Below, piece by piece: positions 13,009-27,400 of a stretch of DNA of 64,000 bases. The notes under the pieces are model-generated. The model made no database searches. It worked only from the letters and a program-made list of their open reading frames with translations, and had not been told where the DNA came from. The position numbers and the translations under genes are program-made. Position 1 is the stretch's first letter. Every line of letters starts with the position of its first letter. This DNA is from Salvelinus alpinus (taxonomy: Eukaryota > Chordata > Actinopteri > Salmoniformes > Salmonidae), in contig NC_092096.1 in the NCBI RefSeq assembly GCF_045679555.1, forward strand, positions 31,024,124-31,088,123, given 5' to 3'.

Positions 13009-13190
13009 GAACTACCCACCACAAACGGACAAAGCAGTGTGGTAAGGAGGAATGGACATGGGAGGACATCCTGAATGGGAAAGGATCCTGGACGTGGGAG
13101 GAGATCCTGGCGGGAAAGGATCGCCTGCCCTGGTGGCAGGTGGAAGCAGCGAGGAAAGCGGAGGCAGCGAGAAAAAGGAAGGCCACTGGC
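12948..13190 (+). pseudogene. small basic ORF with duplicated WTWE-motif in element 3
   Basis: The frame opens at 12948 inside the LTR (MYDHHAAPWSGHFHPDDD), runs through the leader and holds an internal duplication (EEWTWEDILNGKG then SWTWEEILAGKD), followed by a basic alanine-rich stretch (ARKAEAARKRKA). Past about 13190 the frame enters an unrelated LINE tail. I do not recognise a Gag domain. It could be a degenerate gag start or a family-specific protein. Whether it is translated is unknown. Confidence 0.4.
13010..13019 (+). promoter_or_regulatory. self-complementary primer-binding site of element 3
   Basis: AACTACCCAC, one base after the LTR, is the exact reverse complement of GTGGGTAGTT at 12846-12855. 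The layout is the same as in both gypsy elements. Confidence 0.65.
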
Positions 13191-13550
13191 ATTACTCATC
13201 TCATGTGTATATACTGTTTTCTATACTATTCTATGGTATCTCATTCACTTTATAATGCTTACATATGTTGCATTACTCATCTCATATGTATATACTGTTT
13301 TTCTATACTATTCTACTGTATCTTAGTCCATTCCGCTCTGACATCGCTTGTCCATATGTATATAGTCTTAATTCATTCCTACTTAGATTTGTGTGTATTG
13401 GGTATATGTTGTGTAATTTGTTAGTTATTACTTGTTAGATATTACTGCACTATCGGAGCTAGAAGCACAAGCATTCGCTACACCTGCAATAACATCTGCT
13501 AATCACGTGTATGTGACCAATAAGATTTGATTAGATTTGATAAGTCGGAA
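13190..13550 (+). repeat. 3' end of a salmonid LINE/SINE family
   Basis: Ends CTGCTAATCACGTGTATGTG, then ACCAATAAGATTTGATTAGATTTGATAAG, a short direct-repeat tail typical of 3'-truncated retroposon copies. It contains an internal near-duplication of TATACTGTTTTCTATACTATTCTA. Related tails lie at 21262-21340 and 36185-36290. Confidence 0.6.
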
Positions 13551-14897
13551 TATTGCCTAGCTTCCTTTGACAATTTGTACAACCTGTGACCAGCTCATCT
13601 CCAGCTGTTTATTTGCCATTCAACATGTGTTAGAGCCAGCTTATCTGAATTCACCACAGGGGCATGTTGAGGCTATTGCTTAAACAGACGGATTTTGATG
13701 GGGATTTTTTTTATTATGCTAATTAAATCCCGGGGCGAGGATATCAACTCTAGGGGGTTAAAGTCAGGACAACCTGCCCTCTACCTACTCCTGAAACAAG
13801 AAATGGCTCCACTCCAGTCCAATTTAGTGCTCCACTACAACTTTAAGCGGATCAACTTGACCTTTAGCTCCTGTGGATAAAAGCTTCTAGCTTGCTCCCT
13901 ATTGGTGCCTTCAATCAAAGACATGAGACATTAGAGTCACTCTAAAGTCACTCTGAATTCTTTCGCTCTCAGGCCATTGCTGTGCACCAGAGTGCAAAGA
14001 GGCAGTGTCACCATCTATACCCGCGGTGTTACCCATTCACCATCAAACCCTTCCATGTCAATCTCCATTATGATGGATCAGTCATATCGTCTTTACACAA
14101 CTGCCATAGCCATGGTCTTTAAAGACAGTCGTAATACATACAATGTATACAGGAGGGTACATTAATCTACTGTACGGACAGACAAATATGGGGGGGTAAA
14201 AGTTTTTCATTAGGAATGAACAACAACGTACTGTGCGATATACACAAGGTACTAGCACAAACTGTACTTTCAAACTAATGCTAATTTACATAGTGTGATT
14301 GCTTCAGTCAAAAAGTCAGCACCAAGCACGTTCACATGATGAGTACCCTCGTAATGACTCCATACTCAGGATTCCATATGGATTTCGGAATTAAACAGAC
14401 CGTTGAAGCAATTTTCTGATTATGTGCATTTCAAAACATGTGTTTACTGCTAGTACACAGCGGTCATGTTGGTATACAGTATGCCAGATGGTGAGATGCT
14501 GGAGGATGGGCATGAAATGCAACACATAAGAGTGAAGTCTATTTGAGAGTATAATGACTATGGTATGTTAGCATGGCAACAGCATAATGGATAACTTTTG
14601 GGCAAGATGTGAAGTTCTAGAACATGTAATTCTGTCCTGTTGTTGTCATAAGTGGTCCATTGACCTAATAGCCAATGTGGCTCACAGTGTGTCTCACTGC
14701 AAACGGCAAGGAGTCACATAATACACAGCTGTGGGAGGATATGGGCACTAGATGTTTTTTCATACACTGTGTGGTAGAACCACAGACTGTACATTATAAA
14801 GGGTCAAGCTAAAGCACTGTGTGAGAGCTAGTTCAATGCTGCATGCTGCTCTTAGCACTCAGAGCACACAAACCTTCCTTTGCTTCACGCGAAATAC
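13551..14897. other. no gene recognised
   Basis: Unique-looking AT-rich sequence. Small open frames show no codon bias or recognisable motif. Confidence 0.5.
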
Positions 14898-15941
14898 GTT
14901 TCCAAGATGGCGTAGCAGTCGGAAGTGTGTTTTGTCTTGTCCCGTGTAAATATAGTTTTTCCTCGTTTTTTTCGTATATATTAGTCAGTTAGCCACTGCT
15001 AGTGGTCTTCACCGTTAACTCAGCCAGCCTCAGCTTGGTCAATACCTGCCTGTCTGCACAGCGCAATATCAACCCAGAGCATATTGGACTGCTTTTTCTC
15101 TACCAGATCTCCGGATTCCTACCGCAAGCTCTGAACCTTTACACCGGATCATCGCAGCTAGCTAGCTGCAATCCGAGTGGCTACACCTGGCTAACGTCTC
15201 TGTCCCGAAGAAAGAACCAGTTAGCCTGGAGCTAGCCTCCAGCTAGGCCCATCTCTTGGGTAGCCGAAGAGGTCCACCAGCCAATTCTTGGGCTACAATA
15301 CCTCTTTTGCCAATTGGCCTGGACCCTTTACTGATGACACGGAGCCCCGCTGATCCATCATGACTGGTCTGCCGACGTAACCGTCCGAGGTGGTTTCAAC
15401 AGGCTCTTCTGTTGCGACGTCGCCGGAGGCCCATCTGCTCTCCCCGGCCCGCTAGCTGTCTGAATCACCATGTCTCCAGCTCACCTAGCGTAGTAGCGAC
15501 TACTGAATCGGCTCCCTGACTCATCTATTGCTACTCATTGGACCCTATGATCACTCGGCTGCACATGCCTCTCCCTAATGTCAATATGACTTGTCTATTG
15601 CTGTTTTGGTTAGTGATTATTGTCTTATTTCAGTGTAGAGCCCCCAGCCCTGCCCAATATTCCTTATATAGCGCTTTGTTCATCCCCCCACACATGCGGT
15701 GACCTCACCTGGCTTAACTGGTGCCTCTAGAGACAAAACCTCTCTCATTGTCACTCAATGCCTAGGTTTACCTCCACTGTACTCACATCCTACCATACCC
15801 TTGTCTGTACATTATGCCTTGAATCTATTCTTCCACGCCCAGAAATCTGATCCTTTTACTCTCTGTTCCGAACGCACTAGACAACCAGTTCTTATAGCCT
15901 TTAGCCGTAACCTTATCCTACCCCTCCTCTGTTCCTCTGGT

Positions 15942-15965
15942 GATGTAGAGGTTAACCCAGGCCCT
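15942..15965 (+). other. 2A ribosome-skipping peptide motif (DVEVNPGP)
   Basis: The eight codons give an exact match to the D(V/I)ExNPGP consensus, preceded by a leucine-rich stretch (LILPLLCSSG) as in known 2A peptides. In such peptides the ribosome fails to join the last Gly and Pro, releasing the upstream product. It would separate about 88 N-terminal residues from the endonuclease-RT protein. 2A motifs are known in several non-LTR retrotransposon clades. Activity here is inferred. Confidence 0.8.
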
Positions 15966-16604
15966 GCAGCCCCCAGCACCACTACCATTCCCCAGGCGCT
16001 CTCATTTCTTGACTTCTGTAACCATAAAAGCCTTGGTTTCATACATGTTAACATTAGAAGCCTCCTCCCTAAGTTTGTTTTATTTACTGCTTTAGTACAC
16101 TCTGGCAACCCTGATGTCCTAGCCGTGTCTGAATCATGGCTTAGGAAGGCCACCAAAAACTTCTGAAATTTCCATCCCGACCTACAACATTTTCCGACAA
16201 GATAGAACTGCCAAAGGGGGCGGAGTTGCAATCTACTGCAGAGATGGCCTGCAGAGCTCTGTCACACTATCCAGGTCTGTGCCCAAACAATTCGAACTTC
16301 TACTTTTAAAAATCCACCTTTCCAGAAACAAGTCTCTCACTGTTGCCGCTTGTTATAGACCCCCCTCAGCCCCCTGCTGTGCCCCGGACACCATATGTGA
16401 ATTGATTGCCCCCAATCTACCTTCAGAGTTTGTACTGTTAGGTGACCTAAACTGTGATATGCTTAAAACCCTGGCCGTCCTACAATCTAAGCTAGATGAC
16501 CTTAATCTCACACAAATTATCAACAAACCTACCAGGTACAACCCTAAATCCGTAAGCATGGGCACCCTCTTAGATATCATCCAGACCCACTTGCCTTCTA
16601 AATA

Positions 16605-18210
<1,606 letters not shown>

Positions 18211-20833
18211 TACATCTTTGCTGTCTTCAACCAGGATCTCAGCGATCACTGCCTCATTGCCTGCGTCCATAATGGGTCCGCAGTCAAACGACCACCCCTC
18301 ATAACTGTCAAACGCTCCCTAAAACACTTCAGCGAGCAGGCCTTTCTAATTGACCTGGCCCGGGTATCCTGGAAGGATATTGACCTCATCACGTCAGTAG
18401 AGGATGCCTGGTTGCTCTTCAAAAGTGCTTTCCTCACCATCCTAAATAAGCATGCCCCATTCAAAAAATTTAGAACAAAGAACAGATATAGCCCTTGGTT
18501 CACCCCAGACTTGACTGCCCTTGACCAGCACAAAAACATCCTCTGCATTAGCATCGAATAGCCCCCACGATATGCAACTTTTCAGGGAAGTCAGGAACCA
18601 ATATACACAGTCAGTTGGGAAAGCTAAGGCTAGCTGTTTCAAACAGAAATTTGCATCCTGTAGCACTAATTCCAAAAAGTTTTGGGACACTGTAAAGTCC
18701 ATGGAGAATAAGAGCACCTCCTCCCAGCTGCCCACTGCACTGAGGCTAGGAAACACTATCACCACCGATAAATATATGATAATAGATCATTTCAATAAGC
18801 ATTTTTCTACGGCTGGCTATGCTTTCCACCTGGCTACGCCAACAGCTCTGCACCCTCTGCAGTAACTTGCAAAAGCCCCCCCCCCCCACTTCTCCTTCAC
18901 CCAAATCCAGATAGCTAATGTTCTGACAGAGCTTCAAAATCTGGATCCCTACAAATCAGCTGGGCTAGACAATTTGGACCCTCTCTTTATAAAATGATCC
19001 GCCGAAATTGTTGCAACCCCTATTACTAGCCTATTCAACCTCTCTTCCGTATTGTCTGAGATCCCCAAAGATTGGAAAGCTGCCGCGGTCATCCCCCTCT
19101 TCAAAGGGGGAGACACTCTAGACCCAAACGGTTATAGACCTATATCCATCCTGCCCTGCCTTTCTAAAATCTTTGAAAGTCAAGTTAATAAACAGATCCC
19201 CGACCATTTAAAATCCCACTGTACCTTCTCCACTATGCAATCTGGTTTCCGAGCTGGTCATGGGTGCACCTCAGCCATGCTCCAGGTTCTAAAAGATATC
19301 ATAACCGCCATCGATAAAAGATAGTATTGTGCAGCCGTCTTCATCGACCTGGCCAAGGCTTTCAATTATGTCAATCACCGCATTCTTATCGGTAGAATCA
19401 ATAGCCTTGGTTTCTCAAATGACTGCCTCGCCTGTTTCACCAACTACTTCTCAGACAGAGCTCAGTGTGTCAAATCGGAGGGCCTGTTGTCCTGACCTCT
19501 GGCAGTCTCTATGGGGGTGCCACAGGGTTCAATTCTTGGGCCGACTCTTTTCTCTGTATATATCAATGATGTCGCTGTTGCTGCTGGTGATTCTCTGATC
19601 CACCTCTATGCAGACGACACCATTCTGTATACATCTGGCCCTTCTTTGGACACTGTGTTAAAAAACTTCCAAACGAGCTTCAATGCCATACAACACTCCT
19701 TCCGTGGCCTCCAACTGCTTTTAAATGTTAGTAAAACTAAACGCATGCTCTTCAACCGATTGCTGCTCGCACCTGCCCGCCTGACTAGCATCACTACTCT
19801 GGACAGTTCTGACTTAGAATATGTGGACAACGACAAATACCTAGGTGTCTGGTTAGACTGTAAACTCTCCTTCCGACGCACATTAAGCATCTCCAATCCA
19901 AAATTAGATCTAGAATCGGCTTCCTATTTCGCAACAAAGCATCCTTCACTCATGCCGCCAAACATACCCTCGTAAAACTGACTGTCCTACCGATCCTTGA
20001 CTTTGGCGATGTCATTTACAAAATAGCCTCCAATACTCTACTCAGCAAACTGGATTTATTCTATCACAGTGCCATCCGTTTTATCACCAAAGCCCCATAT
20101 ACTACCCACCACTGCGACCTCTATGCTCTAGTCGGCTGGCCTTCGTTACATACTCGTCGCCAAACCCACTGACTCCAGGTCGTCTATAAGTCTTTGCTAG
20201 GTAAAGCCCCGCCTTATCTCAGCTCAGTAGTCACCATAGCAACATCCACCCGCAGCATGCGCTCCAGCAGGTATATTTCACTGGTCATCCCCAAAGCCAA
20301 CACTTGCTTTGGCCGCCTTTCCTTCCAGTTCTCTGCTGCCAATGACTGGAACGAATTGCAAAAATCCCTGAAGCTGGAGTCTCATATCTCCCTCACTAAC
20401 TTTAAGTATCAGCTGTCAGAGCAGCTTACCGATCACTGTACCTGTACACAGCCAATCTGTAAATATCACACACAACTACCTCATCCCCATATTGTTATTT
20501 ATCTTCTTGCTTTTTTGCACCCCAGTATCTCTACTTGCACATCATCATCTGCACATCTACCATTCCAGTGTTAATGCTACATTTGAATTATTTCGCCTCT
20601 ATGGCCTATTTATTGCCTTACCTCCCTACTCTTCTACATTTGCACACACTGTACATAGATTTTTCTGTTGTGTTATTGACTGTACGTTTGTTTGTGTGTA
20701 ACTTTGTGTTGTTGTTTTTGTCGCTCTGCTTTGCTTTATCTTGGCCAGGTCACAGTTGTAAATGAGAACTTGTTCTCAACTGGCCTACCTGGTTATATAA
20801 AGGTGAAATACAATATCAAAAAAAAAAAAAATC

Positions 20834-21804
20834 TAATGCTCTCAGAGGTAATAAGGACATGCTGAATGTGGTTCAATCAATGAGGTAGAACAAATTGTAA
20901 TGACATACTTATAGTAATTCCATGTAGTCCTGTAAAGAGCAAGTACATTCATATGTGTCCCATTATCAACTGCCTGTTATTACTGTAGGTAGTTATAGCA
21001 TATTCATCATATCTTAGTCAAGAGCAGGTGACTCATTTCCTTACAGGTCTATCCCTAAGCTGTAAGAACTGCTCCAGCTCCACCTGCTGGTTCTTTAGTC
21101 TCTGTCAATCAGAGCTCCATTGTCAGCCGTTCTCAGGTAGCTACTGGATGTGCAGGCTTTTGCTCTACCCCGGACAAACACTTACCTGTTCCAGAGAATC
21201 CACTGGTTTGTGCAAAAGGATGCAAACAGAGAATTAAACCCATGCATATCTAAAACAACAACAATGACAAGCATATCGCTACACCTCAATAGCATCTGCT
21301 AAATATGTGTATGTGACCAATAAAATGTATTTGATGTAAGCCTAATGCCAGTGAATATCAGCAGCTGATTTAATTACGGTACCTACTTTTGTTATAATAA
21401 TTACATCCTTTATCTATTTAACCTGTGACTGTAACCTCCTCCGGAAAATGAAAGTTCATTCAAGTGGTGATTTTCAGAAAGAGATATAAACAAAAATATG
21501 TTCACATTCCTCCAGACTTAATGGAATCTCCCATGAGGATGTGTAATAAGTGAACGATAGAGTTTACAGTAAATTAATTGCTGTATCCACCCAGTTGCCA
21601 AGGTGATAGCCACAAGGAATTTATTGTTTCAGGAATGTGTTGTTTTTGCAGTGCTGCTGGCTATGTTGGATATATTGACAGTATCAATTATGCACTGTGT
21701 CTGTTAAAACCGCTAGAGAGAGCCATTTAGCTTTACTCCAGCAGTGGCAGTCAGAATTGATTTCATGCCCAGAAAAGGTTAGTCATGCCCAGAAAAGGTT
21801 AGTG
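20834..21804. other. intergenic sequence with one LINE-tail fragment
   Basis: 21262-21340 matches the CTACACCT...GTATGTGACCAATAAAAT retroposon tail. At 21772-21802 a 20-base unit, ATGCCCAGAAAAGGTTAGTC, is partly duplicated. No gene recognised. Confidence 0.5.
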
Positions 21805-22316
21805 GACTATACTCCACTCCGTGGTGAAGGGAGTTTCTGGTTACGCCACCAACAGAGTAGAGTAGAGTCCAGCATTGTGGAATCCAACTTTGACTACATC
21901 GGTCAATATTTCAATTTTTTTTTGTTGCGAAATGCCTACTGTGTACCTATGTTTGTTCTCTGTAGTTGCGGGCCTTTGCTGAAACCCATACTTTTCAATA
22001 AACGTTAATTAAATACAATCACCAACAGTTACCTTGTTAAGATTCAATTGGCACATAACGTAGTTGCCATTTTAGAGCAACGGCAATGAGCAAACAGTCG
22101 GTGGTTGTATTTGGATTTCAGCAAACAAAGGCACGCAACTACAGAGGACAAGCGTAGGTACACCGTAGGTGTTTCACAATTTAAATGTTTTGAAGTATTG
22201 ACCTTAGGCGAATCGATGTAGTTGGAGCTAGATCCCACAAAGCCTGGTCTCTGCTCCACTCTGTTGGTGGAGTCATCAGAAATGTCTTTCACCGTGGAGT
22301 TTAGTACGCTAAGCAA
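21805..22316. repeat. large imperfect inverted repeat
   Basis: The left arm (about 21805-21985) and the right arm (about 22120-22316) are reverse complements at roughly three-quarters of positions by eye. For example, CCACCAACAGAGT in the left arm pairs with ACTCTGTTGGTGG in the right, and CTCTGTAGTTGCG with CGCAACTACAGAG. A further inner pair (AAATACAATCACC and GGTGGTTGTATTT) shows that pairing extends into the spacer. I do not recognise the family. It may be a fold-back element or two inverted copies of one repeat. Confidence 0.65.
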
Positions 22317-22356
22317 AGGTATGCTCAATTGGCTGTTGGTTTATTAGTTTGTATTT

Positions 22357-22597
22357 TATTATTATTTAACATTTTATTTAACTAGGCAAGTCAGTTAAGA
22401 ACAAATTCTTATTTACAATGACAGCCTACCCCGGCTAAACCCTCCCCTAACCCGGACGACGCTGGGCCAATTGTGCGCCGCCCCATGTGACTCCCGATCA
22501 CTGCCGGTTGTGATACAGCCCGGGATCAAATCAGGGTCTGTAGTGACGTCTCTAGCACTGAGATGCAGTGCCTTAAACCGCTGCACTCGGGAGCCCA
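22357..22597 (-). mobile_element. tRNA-derived SINE
   Basis: On the minus strand: a tRNA-like head with box A-like and box B-like (TTTGATCCC) segments, a body with GGCGGCGCACAATTGGCC, then the tail TTGTAAATAAGAATTTGTTC ending in TAAATAAAATGTTAAAT. Head, body and tail are complete. Confidence 0.85.
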
Positions 22598-23136
22598 GTA
22601 GTATTTTCCCAGTAGTATCTTCTCCTTTGATACAACTAGGATTCAATCCTGTGTCAACTTGCCTGTTGACCACTGTTATTTTCAGAGGGCACCCAATTTC
22701 CATAATTTCCCAACTCTAAACTCATTGTACTGATTACTGAAGCCTACAGCAGAATGCTCGCCAAGCTAAATTACGTTGCGTAGAGAGCATCATTATCAGA
22801 ACCTAAAAGGATGAAATGATGTCCTACATCATAGCCGCTCAAAGATAGAGACAAGGAGCAACACTCATAATGTACCGTTTTTGTGTAAAAACCTGACAGA
22901 CAGACATCTGATAATCAACAGTTTTCTAGACAGCTTGGTGGAGCAACAACATAATATTAATATCAGTATGATATGGTATTCAATGTGATTTATATTAATA
23001 AAATAAAACACATGAATAAGATAACTTACACCCATATAGATGTTATTTGGCTCATGTATAATGGTCAGTTTTCCATTAGTTATTTTATTCCCTCCAAAAT
23101 GAAAACCAATAGTCTGCCCCTGGACAAGGCAGTATT

Positions 23137-23205
23137 CCTAGGCCGTCATTGTAAATAAGAATTTGTTCTTAACTGACTTGCCTAGTTAAATAAAGGTTAA
23201 ATATT
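23137..23205 (+). repeat. SINE 3' tail fragment
   Basis: Only the last ~65 bases of the SINE (GGCCGTCATTGTAAATAAGA through TAAATAAAGGTTAAAT) are present, about 80 bases upstream of the putative ppfibp1 promoter. Confidence 0.75.
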
Positions 23206-23280
23206 ATAATTTTTTAAACCAAAAGTAATTTTGCCTACACCGGGTTGAAATTGATTGAATAGCAACACTATGGAGTAGTC

Positions 23281-23310
23281 TGTGATTGGCCTTGGTTGGC
23301 GCATGCGCAG
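23281..23310 (+). promoter_or_regulatory. putative ppfibp1 promoter: inverted CCAAT and NRF1 site
   Basis: GTGATTGGC (inverted CCAAT box) is followed by GGCGCATGCGCA at 23298-23309, which fits the palindromic NRF1 consensus apart from its first base. This pair is typical of TATA-less vertebrate promoters. No other strong promoter is visible between here and the first ppfibp1 coding exon. Confidence 0.5.
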
Positions 23311-23472
23311 TGGGATATATGGCAAACTTGTGGAAGTTGGGAATTCGCTATGCAGCTCTATCAAAAGGTGTTGCGTACGGCTCGAGAGAGCACTGAAAAG
23401 TGAACTTTTGGAATAGCGTTAAGGTCGCCCTTCAAGAAGTTGACGCCTGTGAAGTTATTCCTTTTGAATTGG
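23311..23472 (+). other. ppfibp1: putative non-coding first exon of ppfibp1
   Basis: Sequence downstream of the NRF1 site runs to a strong splice donor, TTGG/GTAAGTTT, with the intron starting at 23473. It would be joined to the acceptor at 35670-35671 across a 12-kb intron. The exact transcription start is not determinable, and assignment to ppfibp1 rests on position and orientation only. Confidence 0.45.
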
Positions 23473-23887
23473 GTAAGTTTAAAAAAAAGTTTAGTATTTC
23501 AGTTATAACGGACCAATTTTTTTTTGTACTTTGACCGTCAATTGTATGGTTTGTATGGATAAAATTTAGTCTGCGCCAATCGATTATATATGGCCAAAAA
23601 CAGTCGTTTTTCTATTAAATTGAAAAACAATAGAAAACAAGAAAGTTGGTCTCAAATGTAAAGTTATTTTCTCATTGACTTACGAAACTGCTGTGCACAG
23701 CTGTCAGTACGTTAATCAGTTGAGACCGCAAAAGCTTTGGCAAGCTGAGGAAAACAATGAATGGGCAACAGTTTGATACATTTTCACCTTTACCACAACT
23801 CGTGATTATGGTTACAGTGTAGCAATGAGCAATAACATCACTAATATTAAAAAGTTTTGCATATCACTGAAGTTTTTACATACTGGT

Positions 23888-24455
23888 CAGTGGTGTAAAG
23901 TACATAAGAAAAAATACTTGAAAGTAACGTTACCACTTAAGGAGTTTTTTTTTTTTTGGGGGGGGGGTATCTGTACTTTACTATTTATATTTCCGACAAC
24001 TTTTACTTCACTACATTCCTAAAGAAAATAATGTACTTTATACTCCATACATTTTCCCTGACACCCAAAAGTACTCGTTACATGTTGAATGCTTAGCAGG
24101 ACAGTAAAATGGTCTAATTCACACACTTATCAAGAGAACATTCCCGGTCATCTCTACTGCGTCTGATGTGGCAGACTCACTAAACGCATGCTTCATTCGT
24201 AAATGATGTCCGAGTGTGCTTCTGGCTATCTGTACATAAAATGGTGCCCTCTGTTATGCTTAATATAAGGAATATGAAATTATTTATACTTTCACTTTTG
24301 ATACTTAAGTATATTTTAGCAATTACATGTACTCTGGTTAAGTATATTTAAAACCAAATACTTTTAGACATACTCAAGTAGGATTATACTGGGTGACTTT
24401 CAGGTATCTTTACTTTTACTCAAGTATGACAATTGGGAACTTTTTTCCACCACTG
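23888..24455. mobile_element. hAT-like MITE
   Basis: Begins CAGTGGTGTAAAGTAC and ends TTTTTTCCACCACTG. The ends are short inverted repeats. Many internal AAGTA/TACTT motifs occur. It contains a T run followed by a G run (about 23945-23969). The flanking 8 bases are similar but not identical (ATACTGGT and CATATGGT), compatible with an old hAT target duplication. Confidence 0.65.
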
Positions 24456-27400
24456 CATATGGTATGCACACCTCCGGTAGGTAGGTCAACGTTACCTTCA
24501 GGTCAGGTAATTTCATTAACTGTAGACCTATTCATAAAGGGGGGATTCATTATTGCAATTGTGGGAGACAAGGACAAGTTAGTTCAACAACGAAAACATC
24601 AGTTGCATTGGTGAGTAAAAATTGTTTATCTAGAGCCCATGTCAAATTCATTCATTGTGTCCTTACATTTAAGGGCTCAAAGTTTTATTGGTATTACTCT
24701 GTAGTCTTAAGTTGTCCAGGAAAGAGCGCTCCTTCCTGAGATATTGTCTGTGTCCTGGCTCTTGGCAATCTCTCTGTGTATTGGGTGGGGTGGGGGGACT
24801 GAAAGCATAACAAAGGATTTACTCTCAGACAAAGACCTTGGTTCAGTCGACTGCGCTCAGACCAATTACTGTATTTTAGATGATATATATATATTTTTTA
24901 AAGACAAATGTCCAAAGGATAGCATGCAGTCACATGTATTGTACAGTAGTGTATCCAATGACTGCAACATTATCAGGCAAGGATAATCCTTTGAAATCTG
25001 TATCAGTGCTGCAAGACAACATATTCTTCACCACAAGTCCAGCTGAAAGTTGTTGTCCAAGCCAGGTCCAGCCGTAAGGCCAGACTTCTAAGAGCTATAG
25101 TGACCGCTTTATGTTGACAACTGTGCCCTCCAACCTAATAGCAATGAAACAATCAACTGTGTGTCTGTCCTTTTTGAAGCAAAGGTTTTTCAAGGAAATG
25201 TCAATTAATCTATTTCAGCATTTTTATTTTCCTCAGGCAGTGTGTTCTGTCAGTTGTTTGTCCCTCAGGCAGAGTTGAGTCAGTTCCAGCAGAGGTGAAG
25301 TTCATTGATATAGTGTGGGTTGGTCCTAGTTTGTTGTGAAGAGCAAAGTATTTTAGCCTACAGCTCCTTCATCTAGTGTTCAACTGAGTTATTTGACAGA
25401 CCCAGCTATCCTAGCTACGTGAAGTAATAGATGTCTAGCATCTAGCTTAAAAAACCCTTCCTTCAGCTGCACCCATTCTACCAGATTTTGTCCTGAGGCC
25501 GTTCTCCACCATTCAGACCTACTTTCCCTACACGTTTCCCTTTCCCTACACTCCATCCATACTTCAGGAGGACTACTCCTGCGGTGGTGTATTCTGAGTG
25601 GTGGGACAGCTCCTGGGCTCTTGGTCAAACTCAGAATGTTGTGAAGCAGTTTGGGGCATTGCTGGAGTAGACCTGATCCTTGTACTTGACATTTTAATGT
25701 TAAGACTTTGTTTCTTTCATTGCATTTGTTGTTGAATTCTTATACACATTTACATTTACAGTAGCTTAAATTCCCGACTGGAATAATGTGCTTTCTGTTC
25801 ACACTAAACCTCTTTGACAAGATCTTTGGCTTGCGTCACATACCAGTAGTAGCAGGGCTCAACAGTGCGACCATTTATTCACCACCATTTTATTTGAGAA
25901 ATTAAGGATTCAAGCTTTAAAACCTCAAATATTTTTCATTGTGCTCCTACATTTTTCAACTTAGCCGCACACGTGCTCCTTGTAAAAAGGTCAACTTAGA
26001 GCCCTGAGTAGTAGCTGGGAAAATGGCAGTGTGACTGAAAGGAAGACATTTCTCAAGCATGTGACAGGAAGGACTTCCTAACAGGACAAGGCGAAGGTCA
26101 TCTCGAGTGCAGGGATGCTTTGGCCAGCAGCCTTGTTCACTATATAGCCTAGCCTAACTTCAGAGATGATTGTCTCTCTTATTTGTATTCAGTCATGCCA
26201 AGCTTTCAGACCCTGCTTCAAAATCAATTTTCAGTCTACATGGGCACATAGTCAAAAATCTGCACATCATAACTACAGCTAATGATGACTAGCCCCAGGA
26301 CATGCATAGGAAATGCATAATTAAACTGACATTCAGTTTCTTCAGCGTGGCTATTAGTTGGAATGATGTGTATTTGTTATTGCTCTGTTCAGAATGGCAG
26401 TGTGCTGAATAATAACACCTGTCTGTTTGGAAGGGGTCTTTGAGGCCTACAAGTCACCACAACCAAGAGAACAATAAAGCCAGTCAGACATGTAGTAAGA
26501 TGTCCAACACAGCATTTTCTCCCTGTACTCTGCCCTGCCTGAGACGTTGCGTAGTTTCTCCCCCCACCCCCCAATTGTGTGTTTTTGGCTGTAATTTAGT
26601 CGGGACATGCGTAAAACGGATGTACCTTGTGTTCTCTATCCCTGGCTTTCCATGTGACTCTGTGCAGGACAAAGAGCTGTTTGTGTGCCATGTCTACAGA
26701 GCTGCGGCCACCACGACCACAGGGGTGAAGTCCCAGCCTACTATTACTACTGCAACCTGACCTCACTCCAGACATGACAAAAGGACCATTAGACATCTAA
26801 GGACAAGAAGCATTCAAACAAGCCAAGGGGTTTGAAATAGTTGGATGCTGTTCAGGAATTGGTGCACGTTTAGTGTAGTTGTATGTTTTTGTTTTGCTTT
26901 ACTTCCTGGCACTGAAGACTGAAAGCACCTGATGTTGTGTTTTTAGGTGCTGTATGACCAAACCAACATCCAGTACTACTGTTAGGACATTCTTCATTTG
27001 TATGACTGACGCATTGTGCCATATGGGGTATTTAAATTCTCTACCCTACTTTGAGCCCCCTGTTAAACAACAGCTTACCAGCTGAAGGGGAGGCAAGTGC
27101 ATAGGTTAGTTTAGTTCTGAAGGACACATCTGTGGCACAGCTGGAACTCTATAGCTACGTAGCTATTTGTGTGTGTGTGTGTGTGGGAGAGAGAGAGAGA
27201 GGCTTGTCAATGGGCCAGGCGGTGTTTTTCTTTTCGTAAGAGTCGCCCCTCCCCCCCATATCTCTACATCTGGTTGATGTCAAACTATGTAAATAAACCA
27301 ATATAATGTCTACCCAATGATTTCAAAGGCAAACCTGAGCCAAATGGGTTAGCTCTCGCTTACAATGCACACATTCAATAATAAGACCTTACTAGGAGAT

